Program-made: the position numbers and the translations under genes | Source: an uncultured Parasphingopyxis sp. | GTDB taxonomy: Bacteria > Pseudomonadota > Alphaproteobacteria > Sphingomonadales > Sphingomonadaceae | NCBI GenBank assembly: GCA_947259005.1 | Contig: CAMYKP010000012.1 | Span: 152,384 to 216,383, forward strand | DNA length: 64,000 bases | Direction: 5' to 3' | The notes under the pieces: generated by a model | The model's database searches: none | Seen by the model: the letters and a program-made list of their open reading frames with translations, nothing else | What the model was told of the DNA's origin: nothing | Shown here: positions 52,260 to 61,185 of the stretch, piece by piece | Layout: every line of letters starts with the position of its first letter | Numbering within the stretch: position 1 is the first letter of the stretch

Positions 52260-53188
52260 CCGTCCGCCTGACCTGTATTGGCTTCATCATTGCCGGCATT
52301 GCGCCGCTCACGCTCCCGCATGGCTTCGGCGCGGGCACTGTCGACATAGCCGCGAATCCGTTCCTCCAGCGCATGGGTGAGGAAGCCATAGCCCATGCCG
52401 GTCATGTGGATGCCGTCATTGGCGCGGGCCAGGGTCCGGGCCCCGGTTTCGGGATTGGGGAGATAGGCAACATAATCTCCCGCCTCATCGACGCTCAGCG
52501 GCACGGTGTCGATAAAGGGTACGCCGAGTTGCCGCATACGCGCGGCGTAGAACGCGTTCTGCTGCTGAATCTGCGCGTCGAAACTCTCACGCCGCATCTT
52601 GGGCAGGCCAACCCAGTAGACGATGGCCCCCTGATCGCGCAGCAGCTGGACGATCGCATCAACACGCTCGCCGACAATTTCCTGCCATTCCTCGCTCATG
52701 AACGCTGCCCCGGAATTACCGGTATAAATGCCCTGCGTATCGTTTGCGCCGAAGGAAAGCACCGCGATATCAACCTGTTGCTCCTCGAGCCGCTCGGAGA
52801 TGTCATCGAATATATTCAGGCTGCGATAGCGGGTGAAGCCCGTCGACTGGCGCGAGAATTGATGGACGACGAAATCGTCATCTCCCCGGAAGCCCCTATA
52901 CAGGGCCGCCCAGAGGCCATCGCCGAAACTGTCTCCAAACACACCGATCTGTACGGGTTCGCCCGCGCCCAATGACCGGGTGAGGTTGCGGTTGAACTGC
53001 ACGGCGCATTCTCTGGGTGCGATTTCGGCCGAAGCCGTCTCGACCGGGGCAACGACCGGCGCTGGCCCGTTGGCAACCGCCTCGCCGGCATTGCTGCCGC
53101 CAAGAAATGCAAGACCGATCACTGCCCCGACGGCAATGCCGATAAACAGAACAGCCGTCCGATCAAGCAACAGTAACAGCTTTTCCAC
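52256..53188 (-). CDS. SGNH/GDSL hydrolase-like protein, DUF459 type
   Basis: The 310-residue protein has a membrane segment (residues ~10-30, TAVLFIGIAVGAVIGLAFLG), then GVFGDSFGDGLWAAL (block I Ser), SFGANDTQGIY (block III Asn), and NDGIHMTGMGYGFL with D-x-x-H. It belongs to the periplasmic DUF459/SGNH group. It is the first gene of the leftward O-acylation unit; its stop overlaps the next start by 4 nt. A highly charged C-terminal helix ends the protein. Confidence 0.85.
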   Translation of the reverse strand: MEKLLLLLDRTAVLFIGIAVGAVIGLAFLGGSNAGEAVANGPAPVVAPVETASAEIAPRECAVQFNRNLTRSLGAGEPVQIGVFGDSFGDGLWAALYRGFRGDDDFVVHQFSRQSTGFTRYRSLNIFDDISERLEEQQVDIAVLSFGANDTQGIYTGNSGAAFMSEEWQEIVGERVDAIVQLLRDQGAIVYWVGLPKMRRESFDAQIQQQNAFYAARMRQLGVPFIDTVPLSVDEAGDYVAYLPNPETGARTLARANDGIHMTGMGYGFLTHALEERIRGYVDSARAEAMRERERRNAGNDEANTGQADG

Positions 53189-53412
53189 TGCGCCTCTCCG
53201 TCTCCTGGCACCAATGCCGCGGCTTCATGTCCAATGGCGAGAGGCTTGGCAAGCACCGCGCGCAATTCATTGGGAAAGGAGTGTGGATACGTCCGGATGA
53301 ACCGGAGTGGAATCAACCGATAATTAAGCGGACAGGAAACAGGAATTCTTGCTTTTCAAGCCGTTTCCAGCATAGCCTGTGTCAGGGGATGCACTTTTCA
53401 GGGGGAATGAAT

Positions 53413-53607
53413 ATGGCCAGTCGACCAAAACCAACCGGCAAACAATTGGGACTTATCATCGTCGGCGCAGTGGCAGGCGCTGTTATCGCCCATCTCGTTC
53501 TGGGTGTCGGCGGCGCCGTCGGCGGCGGGATAATCGGCCTCGGCGCCGCACTTGGCGGCATGCCCTATTTCCGGGCCGTGCAGGAATGGCAGAAAAACCA
53601 GCAATAA
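53413..53607 (+). CDS. Small glycine-rich membrane protein
   Basis: The 64-residue protein from ATG 53413 (MASRPKPTGKQLGL) is almost a single glycine-zipper hairpin: GLIIVGAVAGAVIAHLVLGVG and GGAVGGGIIGLGAALGG. The ATG at 53407 is too close to the AGGGGGA ribosome site, so 53413 is preferred. It stands alone at the end of the intergenic region 53189-53412 and is convergent with the SRPBCC gene one base later. No family is recognised. Confidence 0.65.
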   Translation: MASRPKPTGKQLGLIIVGAVAGAVIAHLVLGVGGAVGGGIIGLGAALGGMPYFRAVQEWQKNQQ

Positions 53608-53608
53608 C

Positions 53609-54139
53609 TCAGGATGCGGGCTTGAGCGCCGATCTGTAATAGTCGGCGGCTTCTTCATGGTCGGTCCAGAAACCGCGCGGCTTTCCGCTGGTCAGCTGGT
53701 CGACAAGAATGCCAAGATGGGCATGCCAGCCGGCAGCCGTATCGGACAGTTGCGCAAAATCGGCGGGCGGTGCCTGTATGAGCAGAAGCCGCACCCGGCC
53801 CTCCCGTTCGGCTAGCTCTATACGGGTCTGCTCCTCTTCATTGACGCCCTTGAATATCAGGAGGTGCGGTGGATCGATGGCGATGATCCGGCCTTCCATG
53901 TCGATGCCGCCCTGCATCGATGCATAGCGCTCCGGCAATGGTTCGTGCGAAAGATGGTCATGATTGAACGCCATGGTGAAGCCGTCGCCCGCCTTGCCGC
54001 CCATCGTGCCCCCACAAAACCAGAGCGCCCGTTTTTCCGGATCGACCAGATATTCCCAGACCCGTTCTATCGGGCCGGGCAGATCGCGGACAAAGCGGAG
54101 CGAACCATCTTCAAGCTGGGTGCCATATTCTTCGCGCAT
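53609..54139 (-). CDS. SRPBCC (AHSA1-type) domain protein
   Basis: The 176-residue protein begins with SLRFVRDLPGPIERVWEYLVDPEKRALWF, the AHSA1 START-like fold, with the pocket segment GKAGDGFTMAFNHDHL and the C-terminal GWHAHLGILVDQLTSG. Such proteins bind small hydrophobic ligands. It follows the ArsR-type regulator with one base between. ArsR plus SRPBCC pairs are a frequent pattern, probably a regulator and its ligand-binding output gene. Confidence 0.85.
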   Translation of the reverse strand: MREEYGTQLEDGSLRFVRDLPGPIERVWEYLVDPEKRALWFCGGTMGGKAGDGFTMAFNHDHLSHEPLPERYASMQGGIDMEGRIIAIDPPHLLIFKGVNEEEQTRIELAEREGRVRLLLIQAPPADFAQLSDTAAGWHAHLGILVDQLTSGKPRGFWTDHEEAADYYRSALKPAS

Positions 54140-54140
54140 A

Positions 54141-54443
54141 TCACTCTTCCTCTTTCAGCATTTCCGCCAGCCGGTCGAGACGGCCGTTCCATTTCCTCCG
54201 GGTCTCACTGACCCATGCCTCCATCGCCGCAAGCCCGTCCGGGTCGAGGCTGTAAATCCGTTCCCGGCCGCGCCGCTCGACGCGCACCATGCCTGCTTCG
54301 CGCAGGATTTTGAGGTGCTGGGAAATCGCCGGCGGACTCGTATCGAAATGAGCCGAGATATCACCCGCCCGCAGATCCGCTTCGGACAATAGCCCGACAA
54401 TCCTGCGCCGTGTCGAATCACCCAAGGCCGCAAATCTATCCAT
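54141..54443 (-). CDS. ArsR-type HTH regulator
   Basis: The 100-residue winged helix protein from ATG 54443 (MDRFAALGDSTRRRIVGLL) has the recognition helix SPPAISQHLKILREAGMVRVERRGRERIY. It lacks the Cys pair of metal-sensing ArsR proteins, so it is a non-metal ArsR/SmtB-like regulator. The first gene of a two-gene unit with SRPBCC; the pair is divergent from the methyltransferase at 54533. Metal arsenic sensing is not suggested. Confidence 0.88.
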   Translation of the reverse strand: MDRFAALGDSTRRRIVGLLSEADLRAGDISAHFDTSPPAISQHLKILREAGMVRVERRGRERIYSLDPDGLAAMEAWVSETRRKWNGRLDRLAEMLKEEE

Positions 54444-54532
54444 GCGATGATATTTAAGTTTTACATTAATTAAGTCAATGCTTAAATAAATAAGCGCTGG
54501 GCAGGGCTGCCGGCCCATGGCAACACTGCGGG

Positions 54533-55153
54533 ATGGCAGGTCTCTGGGATAAATATGTCGTACCGCGGTTGATCGGCTATTGCTGTACGCAGCCGCCGAT
54601 CATGAAGCGCCGCGCCAAGGTTGTTCCGCGCGCGCAGGGCAAGGTGCTGGAGCTGGGCGCGGGCGGCGGCGCGAATTTCGCCCTGTACGACCCAAGCCGC
54701 GTGACCAGTGTCGAAGGTGTCGACCCTTCCCCTGAATTGCTGTCGCGCGCGCACGAGGCTGCAAAGGCAACCGGCCTGCCCTTCACGATCGAACGCGGCA
54801 TCGCGGAAGACCTGCCCTTTGACGATGCGAGTTTCGACACGGTGCTCACGACATTTACATTGTGTTCCGTACAGGATCAGGCGCAGGCGCTGGTCGAGGC
54901 GCGGCGCGTCCTGAAACCCGGCGGCCAGTTGCTCTTCTGCGAACATGGTGCAGCGCCCGACGCCAAGGTCGCCAAATGGCAGCGCCGGATCGAACCGATC
55001 TGGAAACGGATCGGCGGCGGATGCCATCTCACACGGCCGGTCAGCAACGCCGTTGCTCAGGCTGGATTCAGCATTGTCGAGCAAGAGAAGGGCTATATGG
55101 AGCACTCACCCCGCTGGGCGGGCTGGGTCGAATGGGGAGAGGCCCGAATATGA
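54533..55153 (+). CDS. Class I SAM-dependent methyltransferase
   Basis: The 206-residue Methyltransf_11-type protein has motif I VLELGAGGGANFALY, VEGVDPSPELLSRA (acidic residue for the SAM ribose), AEDLPFDDASFDTVLTTFTLCSV and LKPGGQLLFCEHG. The C-terminal part (CHLTRPVSNAVAQAGFSI) is common in PhcB/phosphatidylethanolamine-type methyltransferases. Substrate unknown. Its stop overlaps the start of the next gene by 4 nt (ATGA). Confidence 0.87.
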   Translation: MAGLWDKYVVPRLIGYCCTQPPIMKRRAKVVPRAQGKVLELGAGGGANFALYDPSRVTSVEGVDPSPELLSRAHEAAKATGLPFTIERGIAEDLPFDDASFDTVLTTFTLCSVQDQAQALVEARRVLKPGGQLLFCEHGAAPDAKVAKWQRRIEPIWKRIGGGCHLTRPVSNAVAQAGFSIVEQEKGYMEHSPRWAGWVEWGEARI

Positions 55154-55866
55154 TTGCAAGAGCCGTGATTGCGGTTGCAACCCTGTCGCTTGCGTTTCCC
55201 GCTGCGGCTGAACGGCGCGGCTATTCCGTGACTGGGTTCGATCGCATCCAGGTTCAGGGCCCTTTTGTCGTCCGCCTTACCACGGGACGCGGATCATCGG
55301 CCTATGCCGAAGGGGACAATCGCGCGATAAACGAAATATCGGTTGAGGTAATGGGCAACACATTGCGGGTTCGCCGCAATCTCTCGTCCAACTGGGGCGG
55401 CTATCCCGGCGATCGCGAAACGCAATCCGCCATCCTGTATCTCACGACGCATGAACTGGAACAGGCGACTGTTATCGGCACGGGCGATCTCGAGATCGAT
55501 CGTATGGAAGGCGGTCGACTGGTCGTCAGCCTTGGCGGCAATGGAAGGCTGGCGGTCGGCGAGATCGAGGCCGACCATGTAGCGCTCGCCGTGACTGGCG
55601 CCGGTGTCATGGAAGTCGGCGGCCATGCCGAAACCGGGCAGGTCACGGTCCAGGGGCCGGGTACGGTCTCTGCCTCGGGGCTGGTCATTGAAAACCTCAC
55701 TGTCAATCTCAACGGCCCGGGCAGCATCGAAGTGGCCGCGGAACGCGAAGCCGATGTGACATCAGTGGGCAATGGCTTCGTAACAATTCTCGGCAACGCC
55801 GCCTGCACCGATCACAGTGTCGGGTCAGGCCAGGTTAGCTGTGGCGGCTTTCTGAACCGGAGATAG
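55150..55866 (+). CDS. GIN domain (DUF2807) exported protein
   Basis: The 238-residue protein begins MIARAVIAVATLSLAFPAAAERR (signal peptide) and has a DUF2807/GIN beta-helix with repeated turns: FDRIQVQGPFVVRLTTG, VMGNTLRVRRNLS, GRLVVSLGGNGRLAVG, ENLTVNLNGPGSIEVAAE. Such domains are found in putative auto-transporter adhesins and polymer-binding proteins. It overlaps the methyltransferase gene by 4 nt and ends next to the large inverted repeat at 55868. Confidence 0.82.
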   Translation: MIARAVIAVATLSLAFPAAAERRGYSVTGFDRIQVQGPFVVRLTTGRGSSAYAEGDNRAINEISVEVMGNTLRVRRNLSSNWGGYPGDRETQSAILYLTTHELEQATVIGTGDLEIDRMEGGRLVVSLGGNGRLAVGEIEADHVALAVTGAGVMEVGGHAETGQVTVQGPGTVSASGLVIENLTVNLNGPGSIEVAAEREADVTSVGNGFVTILGNAACTDHSVGSGQVSCGGFLNRR

Positions 55867-55867
55867 A

Positions 55868-56003
55868 TTGTCAGAATTTCCTTAACAGGAAATCGCCGCA
55901 CCGGCCCGCACCCCCACCCGACCTCCCAGTCAGTGTATTCTATGGGAGGTCGGGTGGGGGTGCGGGCCGGTGCGGCGACGTTGCGCTAGCAACGTTCTGA
56001 CAA
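55868..56003. repeat. 136-bp element with 35-bp perfect inverted arms
   Basis: Outer ends TTGTCAGAA (55868-55876) and TTCTGACAA (55995-56003) are inverted. Inside are 35-base arms, 55894-55928 and 55943-55977, with every base matching, around a 14-base loop. A further palindrome (ACGTTGC-GCTA-GCAACGT) lies at 55978-55995. The element fills the gap between the convergent GIN and DUF1489 genes. It will act as a terminator, and the terminal repeats suggest a miniature mobile element, although no target duplication is seen. Confidence 0.75.
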
Positions 56004-56027
56004 ACCAATCCCTTTTCCGACAATCCC

Positions 56028-56432
56028 CTAAACCAATCCCAATTTCGCCAGATCGTTCAGCATCTGCGGCGGCATTTCGGCAATCTGATCCTCATCGCCG
56101 TCGAAATCCTTGGGCGCATCCTTACCCTTCAGATAGCGCCAGCCCTGATGCGCGCGTTTCGGGCGTGTGCGGACGGGAATGAGCTTAGGATCGAGCCGGA
56201 TATTCCAGCGTCCGTCATCGCTTTCCGCAAATCCCACGATCCGCTGCCGCACGACCAGCCGGTGCTTGATGATCCAGAAAATCGATCCGCCAATCAGTTC
56301 CTCAAACCGCGTCGGACGATAGCGCGTCGTGATCGTAACCTCGCCATCCGCGATCCGGGGCGCCTGGCGTTCCCTTATCCGCGCGATGGAATCGCACCCA
56401 ACGGCCGGTTTGGTGATATGCAGGGATGGCAT
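56028..56432 (-). CDS. DUF1489 family protein
   Basis: The 134-residue protein begins MPSLHITKPAVGCDSIARIRERQ and has the DUF1489 segments FEELIGGSIFWIIKHRLVVRQRIVGF and KLIPVRTRPKRAHQGWRYL. The family is restricted to alphaproteobacteria and has no known function. It lies 36 nt upstream of nothing on its own strand: mgtE is further right on the same strand with its stop at 56469, so the two may be co-transcribed (mgtE first). Confidence 0.88.
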   Translation of the reverse strand: MPSLHITKPAVGCDSIARIRERQAPRIADGEVTITTRYRPTRFEELIGGSIFWIIKHRLVVRQRIVGFAESDDGRWNIRLDPKLIPVRTRPKRAHQGWRYLKGKDAPKDFDGDEDQIAEMPPQMLNDLAKLGLV

Positions 56433-56468
56433 GGACTTTATCTGGGCGACGCTACGCCCCGGATCAAG

Positions 56469-57875
56469 TTATCCGACAAGCCCGGCCGCAACCGCAAGCC
56501 CGAGAAAGGCCAGAAAGCCGATGGAATCGGTGATCATTGTCACGAAAACGGACGACGCCACGGCCGGATCCTGATCCAGCCGCTCAAGGGTCACGGGAAC
56601 GAACACGCCTGCCAGTCCCGCAACCACGATGTTGACGAGCATGGCCGTGGCGATCACCGCGCCCAGCAACCAGTTGGAAAAGACCAGCGCGGCACCGATC
56701 CCGATCAGAATCGCAATCGTCGCGCCGTTCAGGATCGCAACCATCAATTCCTTGCGGATCGTCCGCCAGGTATTGGACCGGGTGAGTTCGTTCATTGCCA
56801 GTGCGCGCACGGCGACCGCCATGGTCTGCGTCCCCGCATTGCCGCCGATCGACGCCACGATCGGCATGAGGATGGCGAGCGCCACCATCTCTTCGATTGC
56901 CGCTCCGAATATCGAGATGATGAAACTCGCGACCAGCGCCGTCCCGAGATTGGCGATCAGCCAGCGCACCCGGCCGCCATAGGCTTCGCTGACCGGCTGG
57001 TTGATATCGCCTTCGCCGGCACCGGACAGCCGCAGGATATCCTCGCCCGCCTCTTCGGAGATGATGTCGACGATATCATCGACCGTGATCATCCCCACCA
57101 GCCGCCCCGAACTGTCGGTGACGGCAGCGGAAATCAGGCCATATTTCTTGAACCGCAGCGCGACTTCTTCCTGATCCATATCGACGGGGATCAGCGTCTG
57201 TTCACGCTTCATCACATCGCCGATCAGGAACTCGCGGGGCGTGCGCAGGATCCAGCTCAGCGCGCAGGTTCCGACCGGATGATGGGCGGTATCGACGACG
57301 AATATTTCCCAGAACTCCAGCGTGTCGTCCTGGTTCTCGCGCAGATAGTCGATGACGTCGCCGACGGACATATTCTCGTACACCGCGACCAGTTCGCGCT
57401 GCATGACGCGGCCTGCGGATTCTTCCGGATAGGTAAGCGCTTCCTCGATCGCGGCGCGATCGTCGGGATCGAGCGCGCTGAGCACTTCCTGCTGATCCCC
57501 GGCTTCCATATCCTCGATAATCGCGACGGCATCATCCGTCTCGAGATTGCCCGCGAGATCCGCGACCTGCACATTGTCCAGCTGGTCGACCAGGTCTTCA
57601 CGAACAAAGTCGTTCATCTCGGCAAGGACTTCGCCGTCCAGCAATTCGGACAGCGCGGCGGCCAGGTCCGAGCGCTGGTCGCGGCCTACCTGTTCGAAAA
57701 GGTCGGCAATATCGGCGGGATGGAGACGGCCGGCCAGCTCTCGCGCAGCCTCGTCATCGCCGGATTCGACGGCATCGATAACGGCATCGACAAATTCCGG
57801 TTTCAGCCGGTCATCCTTGTCGAGTTCGGTTTCGGTTTCTCCAATGTCGGGAGCGTCAGCGGCAATTTCACTCAT
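56469..57875 (-). CDS. mgtE: Magnesium transporter
   Basis: The 468-residue protein has an N-terminal MgtE-N domain (ELAGRLHPADIADLFEQVGRDQR), two CBS domains (IDYLRENQDDTLEFWEIFVVD and the second with AAVTDSSGRLVGMITVDDIVD), and a C-terminal membrane domain with five hydrophobic segments, including ASIGGNAGTQTMAVAVRAL, where the selectivity motif lies. MgtE is a Mg2+ channel gated by magnesium in the cytoplasm. The gene is followed by DUF1489. Length fits the family. Confidence 0.95.
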   Translation of the reverse strand: MSEIAADAPDIGETETELDKDDRLKPEFVDAVIDAVESGDDEAARELAGRLHPADIADLFEQVGRDQRSDLAAALSELLDGEVLAEMNDFVREDLVDQLDNVQVADLAGNLETDDAVAIIEDMEAGDQQEVLSALDPDDRAAIEEALTYPEESAGRVMQRELVAVYENMSVGDVIDYLRENQDDTLEFWEIFVVDTAHHPVGTCALSWILRTPREFLIGDVMKREQTLIPVDMDQEEVALRFKKYGLISAAVTDSSGRLVGMITVDDIVDIISEEAGEDILRLSGAGEGDINQPVSEAYGGRVRWLIANLGTALVASFIISIFGAAIEEMVALAILMPIVASIGGNAGTQTMAVAVRALAMNELTRSNTWRTIRKELMVAILNGATIAILIGIGAALVFSNWLLGAVIATAMLVNIVVAGLAGVFVPVTLERLDQDPAVASSVFVTMITDSIGFLAFLGLAVAAGLVG

Positions 57876-57983
57876 GCGGCGGCTCCCTCATAGCGTGCAT
57901 CTGGCGATACAACCGTTCCGGCGCCGCCTTAAACCGAAAATGGGCGGCTTGTCAGCCTTTCTTCATCGCAGCGATCGGTTACT

Positions 57984-59018
57984 ATGGCGCAGATGCCCGA
58001 TTATACACTTTCCGTGCTCGATCAGTCGCCAATCGCCGAAGGGCGAAGCGCTGCCGATGCAATCGCCGACACACTCGATCTGGCGCGCCATGCCGATGCG
58101 CTAGGCTATCATCGCTACTGGATTGCCGAGCATCATGCGAGCCCGGCCCTGGCTGGCGCAGCGCCCGAAGCGCTGATCGGGCCGATAGCGCAGGCGACAA
58201 CGCAGATCCGCGTAGGTTCGGGGGGCATCATGCTGCCCCATTATTCGCCGTTTAAAGTGGCCGAGACTTTCTGCCTGCTGAGCGCGCTGGCGCCTGGACG
58301 CATCGATCTCGGCCTGGGGCGCGCACCCGGAGGAGATGGCCGGACGATGTTGGCCCTGCAGCGTGATCGCAGCAAACGCATGGCGCATGACGATTTTCCG
58401 AACAATCTTGCCGAACTGCTGGCCTATTTCGACCATGGCCTGCCCGACGACCATGTTTTCGCGCCGCTGATGGACACCCTTCCATCGGGCGGCGGCATGC
58501 CCGAACCCTGGCTCCTCGGCTCTTCGATGGACAGCGCATTATGGGCGGCGGAAGCAGGCCTTCCCTATTGCTTCGCCGATTTCATCAACCCTGACGGCGC
58601 GGCGATGACAGCCGAATATCGCGCAAGGTTCAAACCGTCCGACCGCCTTGCCGAGCCGCATGTGATGGCAGCAAGCTGGGTAATCGCAGCAGATGATGCC
58701 GAACAGGCTGCGCGACTTGGCAAGCCTGCCGCAATGCTTGGCGCGCTGCTTCGACGAAACGTACTTATCCCCGTCCCGTCCATCGAGACGGCGGAGGACT
58801 GGCTGGCAGACAATCCGGCCGCGCTGTCATCCCGGCGACGGCGGGTGATCCTCGGCACCGCTTCAGAGGTCCGCGCACAGGTCGATACAGTCGCCGCCGA
58901 ATATGGCGCAGACGAGATGATGCTGGTAAACATCATGTCCGATCATACAGCCCGACGGGAAAGCTATCGGCTGGTGGCGCAAGAATATGGACTAGCGCCG
59001 CGCGCCAAGGCTGCTTAG
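57984..59018 (+). CDS. LLM class flavin-dependent oxidoreductase
   Basis: The 344-residue protein is luciferase-like. It begins with TLSVLDQSPIAEGRSAADAI and has HRYWIAEHHASPALAGAAPE, RVGSGGIMLPHYSPFKVAETF and GRIDLGLGRAPGGDG, typical of the MsnO8/alkanal monooxygenase-like group. It probably binds FMN supplied by a reductase. It stands alone; it is divergent from mgtE. The ATG at 57993 is a possible later start. Substrate unknown. Confidence 0.9.
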   Translation: MAQMPDYTLSVLDQSPIAEGRSAADAIADTLDLARHADALGYHRYWIAEHHASPALAGAAPEALIGPIAQATTQIRVGSGGIMLPHYSPFKVAETFCLLSALAPGRIDLGLGRAPGGDGRTMLALQRDRSKRMAHDDFPNNLAELLAYFDHGLPDDHVFAPLMDTLPSGGGMPEPWLLGSSMDSALWAAEAGLPYCFADFINPDGAAMTAEYRARFKPSDRLAEPHVMAASWVIAADDAEQAARLGKPAAMLGALLRRNVLIPVPSIETAEDWLADNPAALSSRRRRVILGTASEVRAQVDTVAAEYGADEMMLVNIMSDHTARRESYRLVAQEYGLAPRAKAA

Positions 59019-59057
59019 GGACACCCACACGAATTACCTGACCAGGAGACACTATTC

Positions 59058-59504
59058 ATGTCCGATACGCTTACCATTTCACTCGACAGCGGCGATGTCG
59101 TCATCAAGCTGCGCCCAGACCTCGCGCCGAACCATGTTGCGCAGATCACCGAACTTGCCAAAGACGGTTTCTACGACGGTGTCGTCTTTCACCGCGTTAT
59201 TCCCGGCTTCATGGCGCAGGGTGGCGATCCCACAGGCACCGGCATGCACGGTTCTGACAAACCCAATCTCGTACAGGAATTCAACAGCGAGCCGCATGTC
59301 CGCGGTACCTGTTCAATGGCCCGGTCGCAGGATCCGAACAGCGCCAACAGCCAGTTCTTCATCTGCTTCGACGACGCGGAATTCCTCGATGGCCAGTATA
59401 CCGTCTGGGGCCAGGTAACGTCCGGCATGGAACATGTGGACGCGCTGCCCAAAGGCGAACCGCCCGCACAGCCCGGCGTCATCAAGTCCATGACGGTCAG
59501 CTAA
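59058..59504 (+). CDS. Cyclophilin-type peptidyl-prolyl isomerase
   Basis: The 148-residue protein has the cyclophilin motifs FYDGVVFHRVIPGFMAQGGDP (catalytic Arg in FHRVI) and ANSQFFICFDDAEFLDGQYT with VWGQV. No signal peptide, so a cytoplasmic PpiB-type enzyme that speeds proline cis-trans isomerisation. The ATG at 59058 follows CCAGGAGAC. It is followed 9 nt later by the SDR gene, probably co-transcribed. Confidence 0.96.
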   Translation: MSDTLTISLDSGDVVIKLRPDLAPNHVAQITELAKDGFYDGVVFHRVIPGFMAQGGDPTGTGMHGSDKPNLVQEFNSEPHVRGTCSMARSQDPNSANSQFFICFDDAEFLDGQYTVWGQVTSGMEHVDALPKGEPPAQPGVIKSMTVS

Positions 59505-59513
59505 GGCCGCATC

Positions 59514-60275
59514 ATGGCCAATCCGGTCACCCTTATCACCGGCGCATCGAGCGGGCTCGGCATGCTATTTGCCCGGACCTGCGCGGCGCGCGGTGACCGG
59601 GTCGCGCTTGTCGCGCGGCGCAGGAACAAGCTCAAGGAACTGGCCAGGGAACTGGGACCCGACACAATCGTCATTTCGGAAGACCTGAGTGATTATGATG
59701 CGCCCGAGGCCATCGTCGAGGCGATTGAGGACGCCGGAGCTTATGTCGACATCCTGATCAACAATGCAGGCTTCGGCGCAAGAGGCGCGTTTCATGAACT
59801 GCCGGTCGGCGATCAGATGGACATGATCCATGTCAACGCGATTGCGGTTGCGCAGCTTTGCCACCGGGTGGTGCCGATGATGATTGCCAATGGCGGCGGC
59901 GCGATCCTCAACGTGGCGTCCACCGCCTCTTTCCAGGCGGGGCCGGGCATGGCGGTCTATTATGCCACCAAGGCCTTTGTCCTTTCGCTGTCCGAAGCGC
60001 TGCACGAGGAGCTGGAGCCGCACAATATTGCGGTCACCGCCCTTTGCCCCGGCCCGACGAAGACGGAATTCGCCGAGCAGGCCGACATGGCCAATACAAA
60101 ATTGTTCGCGAGTTTCGCGGGCGATCCCGAATCAGTGGTTGCTGCGGGCCTGAAAGGACTCGCCAAGAACAAGGCGATCGTCGTTCCGGGCGCGGTCAAC
60201 AAGGCGATGGTGCAGTCCAATCGGCTGACACCGCGCAGCGTAAGCCGCGAAATCGTCAAGCTGTTACAGCAATAG
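59514..60275 (+). CDS. Short-chain dehydrogenase/reductase
   Basis: The 253-residue SDR has TGASSGLG at residues 9-16, NNAGFGARGAF, the Ser-Tyr-Lys catalytic set (NVASTASF; Y-x3-K in YYATKAF), and ALCPGPTKTEFAEQ. The DltE/YqjQ-like group fits: these often act on 3-keto lipids. It is 9 nt after the cyclophilin gene. Its end overlaps the convergent LysR gene by 20 nt. Substrate unknown. Confidence 0.88.
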   Translation: MANPVTLITGASSGLGMLFARTCAARGDRVALVARRRNKLKELARELGPDTIVISEDLSDYDAPEAIVEAIEDAGAYVDILINNAGFGARGAFHELPVGDQMDMIHVNAIAVAQLCHRVVPMMIANGGGAILNVASTASFQAGPGMAVYYATKAFVLSLSEALHEELEPHNIAVTALCPGPTKTEFAEQADMANTKLFASFAGDPESVVAAGLKGLAKNKAIVVPGAVNKAMVQSNRLTPRSVSREIVKLLQQ

Positions 60276-61185
60276 CCTCGCTCGCCGGAGATTGGCCGCT
60301 CGCCTGACGGCACACCCGGCTGAACAGCCAGTCATGGAATTGCCGGACCGGATTGCGCCGCAATGCAGAACGTCGGCAGGAGAACCAGTAGCTGTACGGA
60401 CTCTCTACCGCGGTATCGAACAGGCTCTCGAGCCGATCGTCGGACGCGTCATGGAGATGCGAATCAAGCATGAAGGCAACCCCCAGCCCCTGCGCCGCCG
60501 CATCAAGCATCAGCTGGCCCGAATCGAAATGGTCTTCCGCCGCAGGCTCGAGATTCGGATAGCCGATGGCATTGCGCCAGAAATGGAAAGTCTCCGGCAT
60601 ATCCCGGTGCAGCAGGATTGTCAGTCCGGCGATCTGTTCCGGCTCGACCACCGGCGCTCCGCGCAGCGTAAGGCCGCGCGCTGCAATCGGTGTAATGATG
60701 TTGTGATCGATCTTGCGTGAATAGAGACCAGGGTCGATCGACTGGGCCAGGGTGATCGCCGCGTCCAGCCCGTCGCCGAGTCGTGATGTACCATGCGCAG
60801 CCGTATCAATGTCGATATGGAGTTCGGGATGCATCCGGCGCAATTCTGGCAATTTGCCGATCAGGCGCTGCGAGGCGAAGAGAGGCAGAACCCCGAGCTT
60901 CAACCGTATGAGATCCGCCTGCCCGGTGGACACCTCAATCGCATTGGCAAGATCGTCCAGCGGCGCGGAAACACGGGCCAGAAGAGCCTCTCCATCTTCC
61001 GTCAACACCATGGCATGATGGCGACGCTCAAACAGCGCTCGCCCTAGAAAATGCTCGAGATTTTGAACCCGCCGACTGAGCGCTGGCGAGGAGAGTGACA
61101 ATTCCTCGGCCGCCGCCTTCACCGAACCCAGCCGAGCAACTTGCACAAAAGCCTCAATAGCAGTCAGGGGCGGCAATCGGCGCAT
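60256..61185 (-). CDS. LysR family transcriptional regulator (GcvA-like)
   Basis: The 309-residue regulator begins MRRLPPLTAIEAFVQVARLG, the GcvA-type start, with the HTH at about residues 20-45 (SVKAAAEELSLSSPALSRRV). The substrate-binding domain includes LRLKLGVLPLFASQRLIGKLP-like segments. It is convergent with the SDR gene and overlaps it by 20 nt. The gene's own promoter lies in 61186-61482. No target is clear. Confidence 0.9.
   Translation of the reverse strand: MRRLPPLTAIEAFVQVARLGSVKAAAEELSLSSPALSRRVQNLEHFLGRALFERRHHAMVLTEDGEALLARVSAPLDDLANAIEVSTGQADLIRLKLGVLPLFASQRLIGKLPELRRMHPELHIDIDTAAHGTSRLGDGLDAAITLAQSIDPGLYSRKIDHNIITPIAARGLTLRGAPVVEPEQIAGLTILLHRDMPETFHFWRNAIGYPNLEPAAEDHFDSGQLMLDAAAQGLGVAFMLDSHLHDASDDRLESLFDTAVESPYSYWFSCRRSALRRNPVRQFHDWLFSRVCRQASGQSPASEAIAVTA

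Noticed and set aside
50319-52271. 650-codon plus-strand frame over the MBOAT and SGNH genes
   Set aside because: The minus strand has well-supported MBOAT and SGNH motifs. The plus frame is a Gln/Arg/His-rich shadow.
54141-54443. Arsenic-sensing ArsR linked to arsM
   Set aside because: It lacks the metal-binding cysteines and lies 20 kb from arsM next to an SRPBCC gene.
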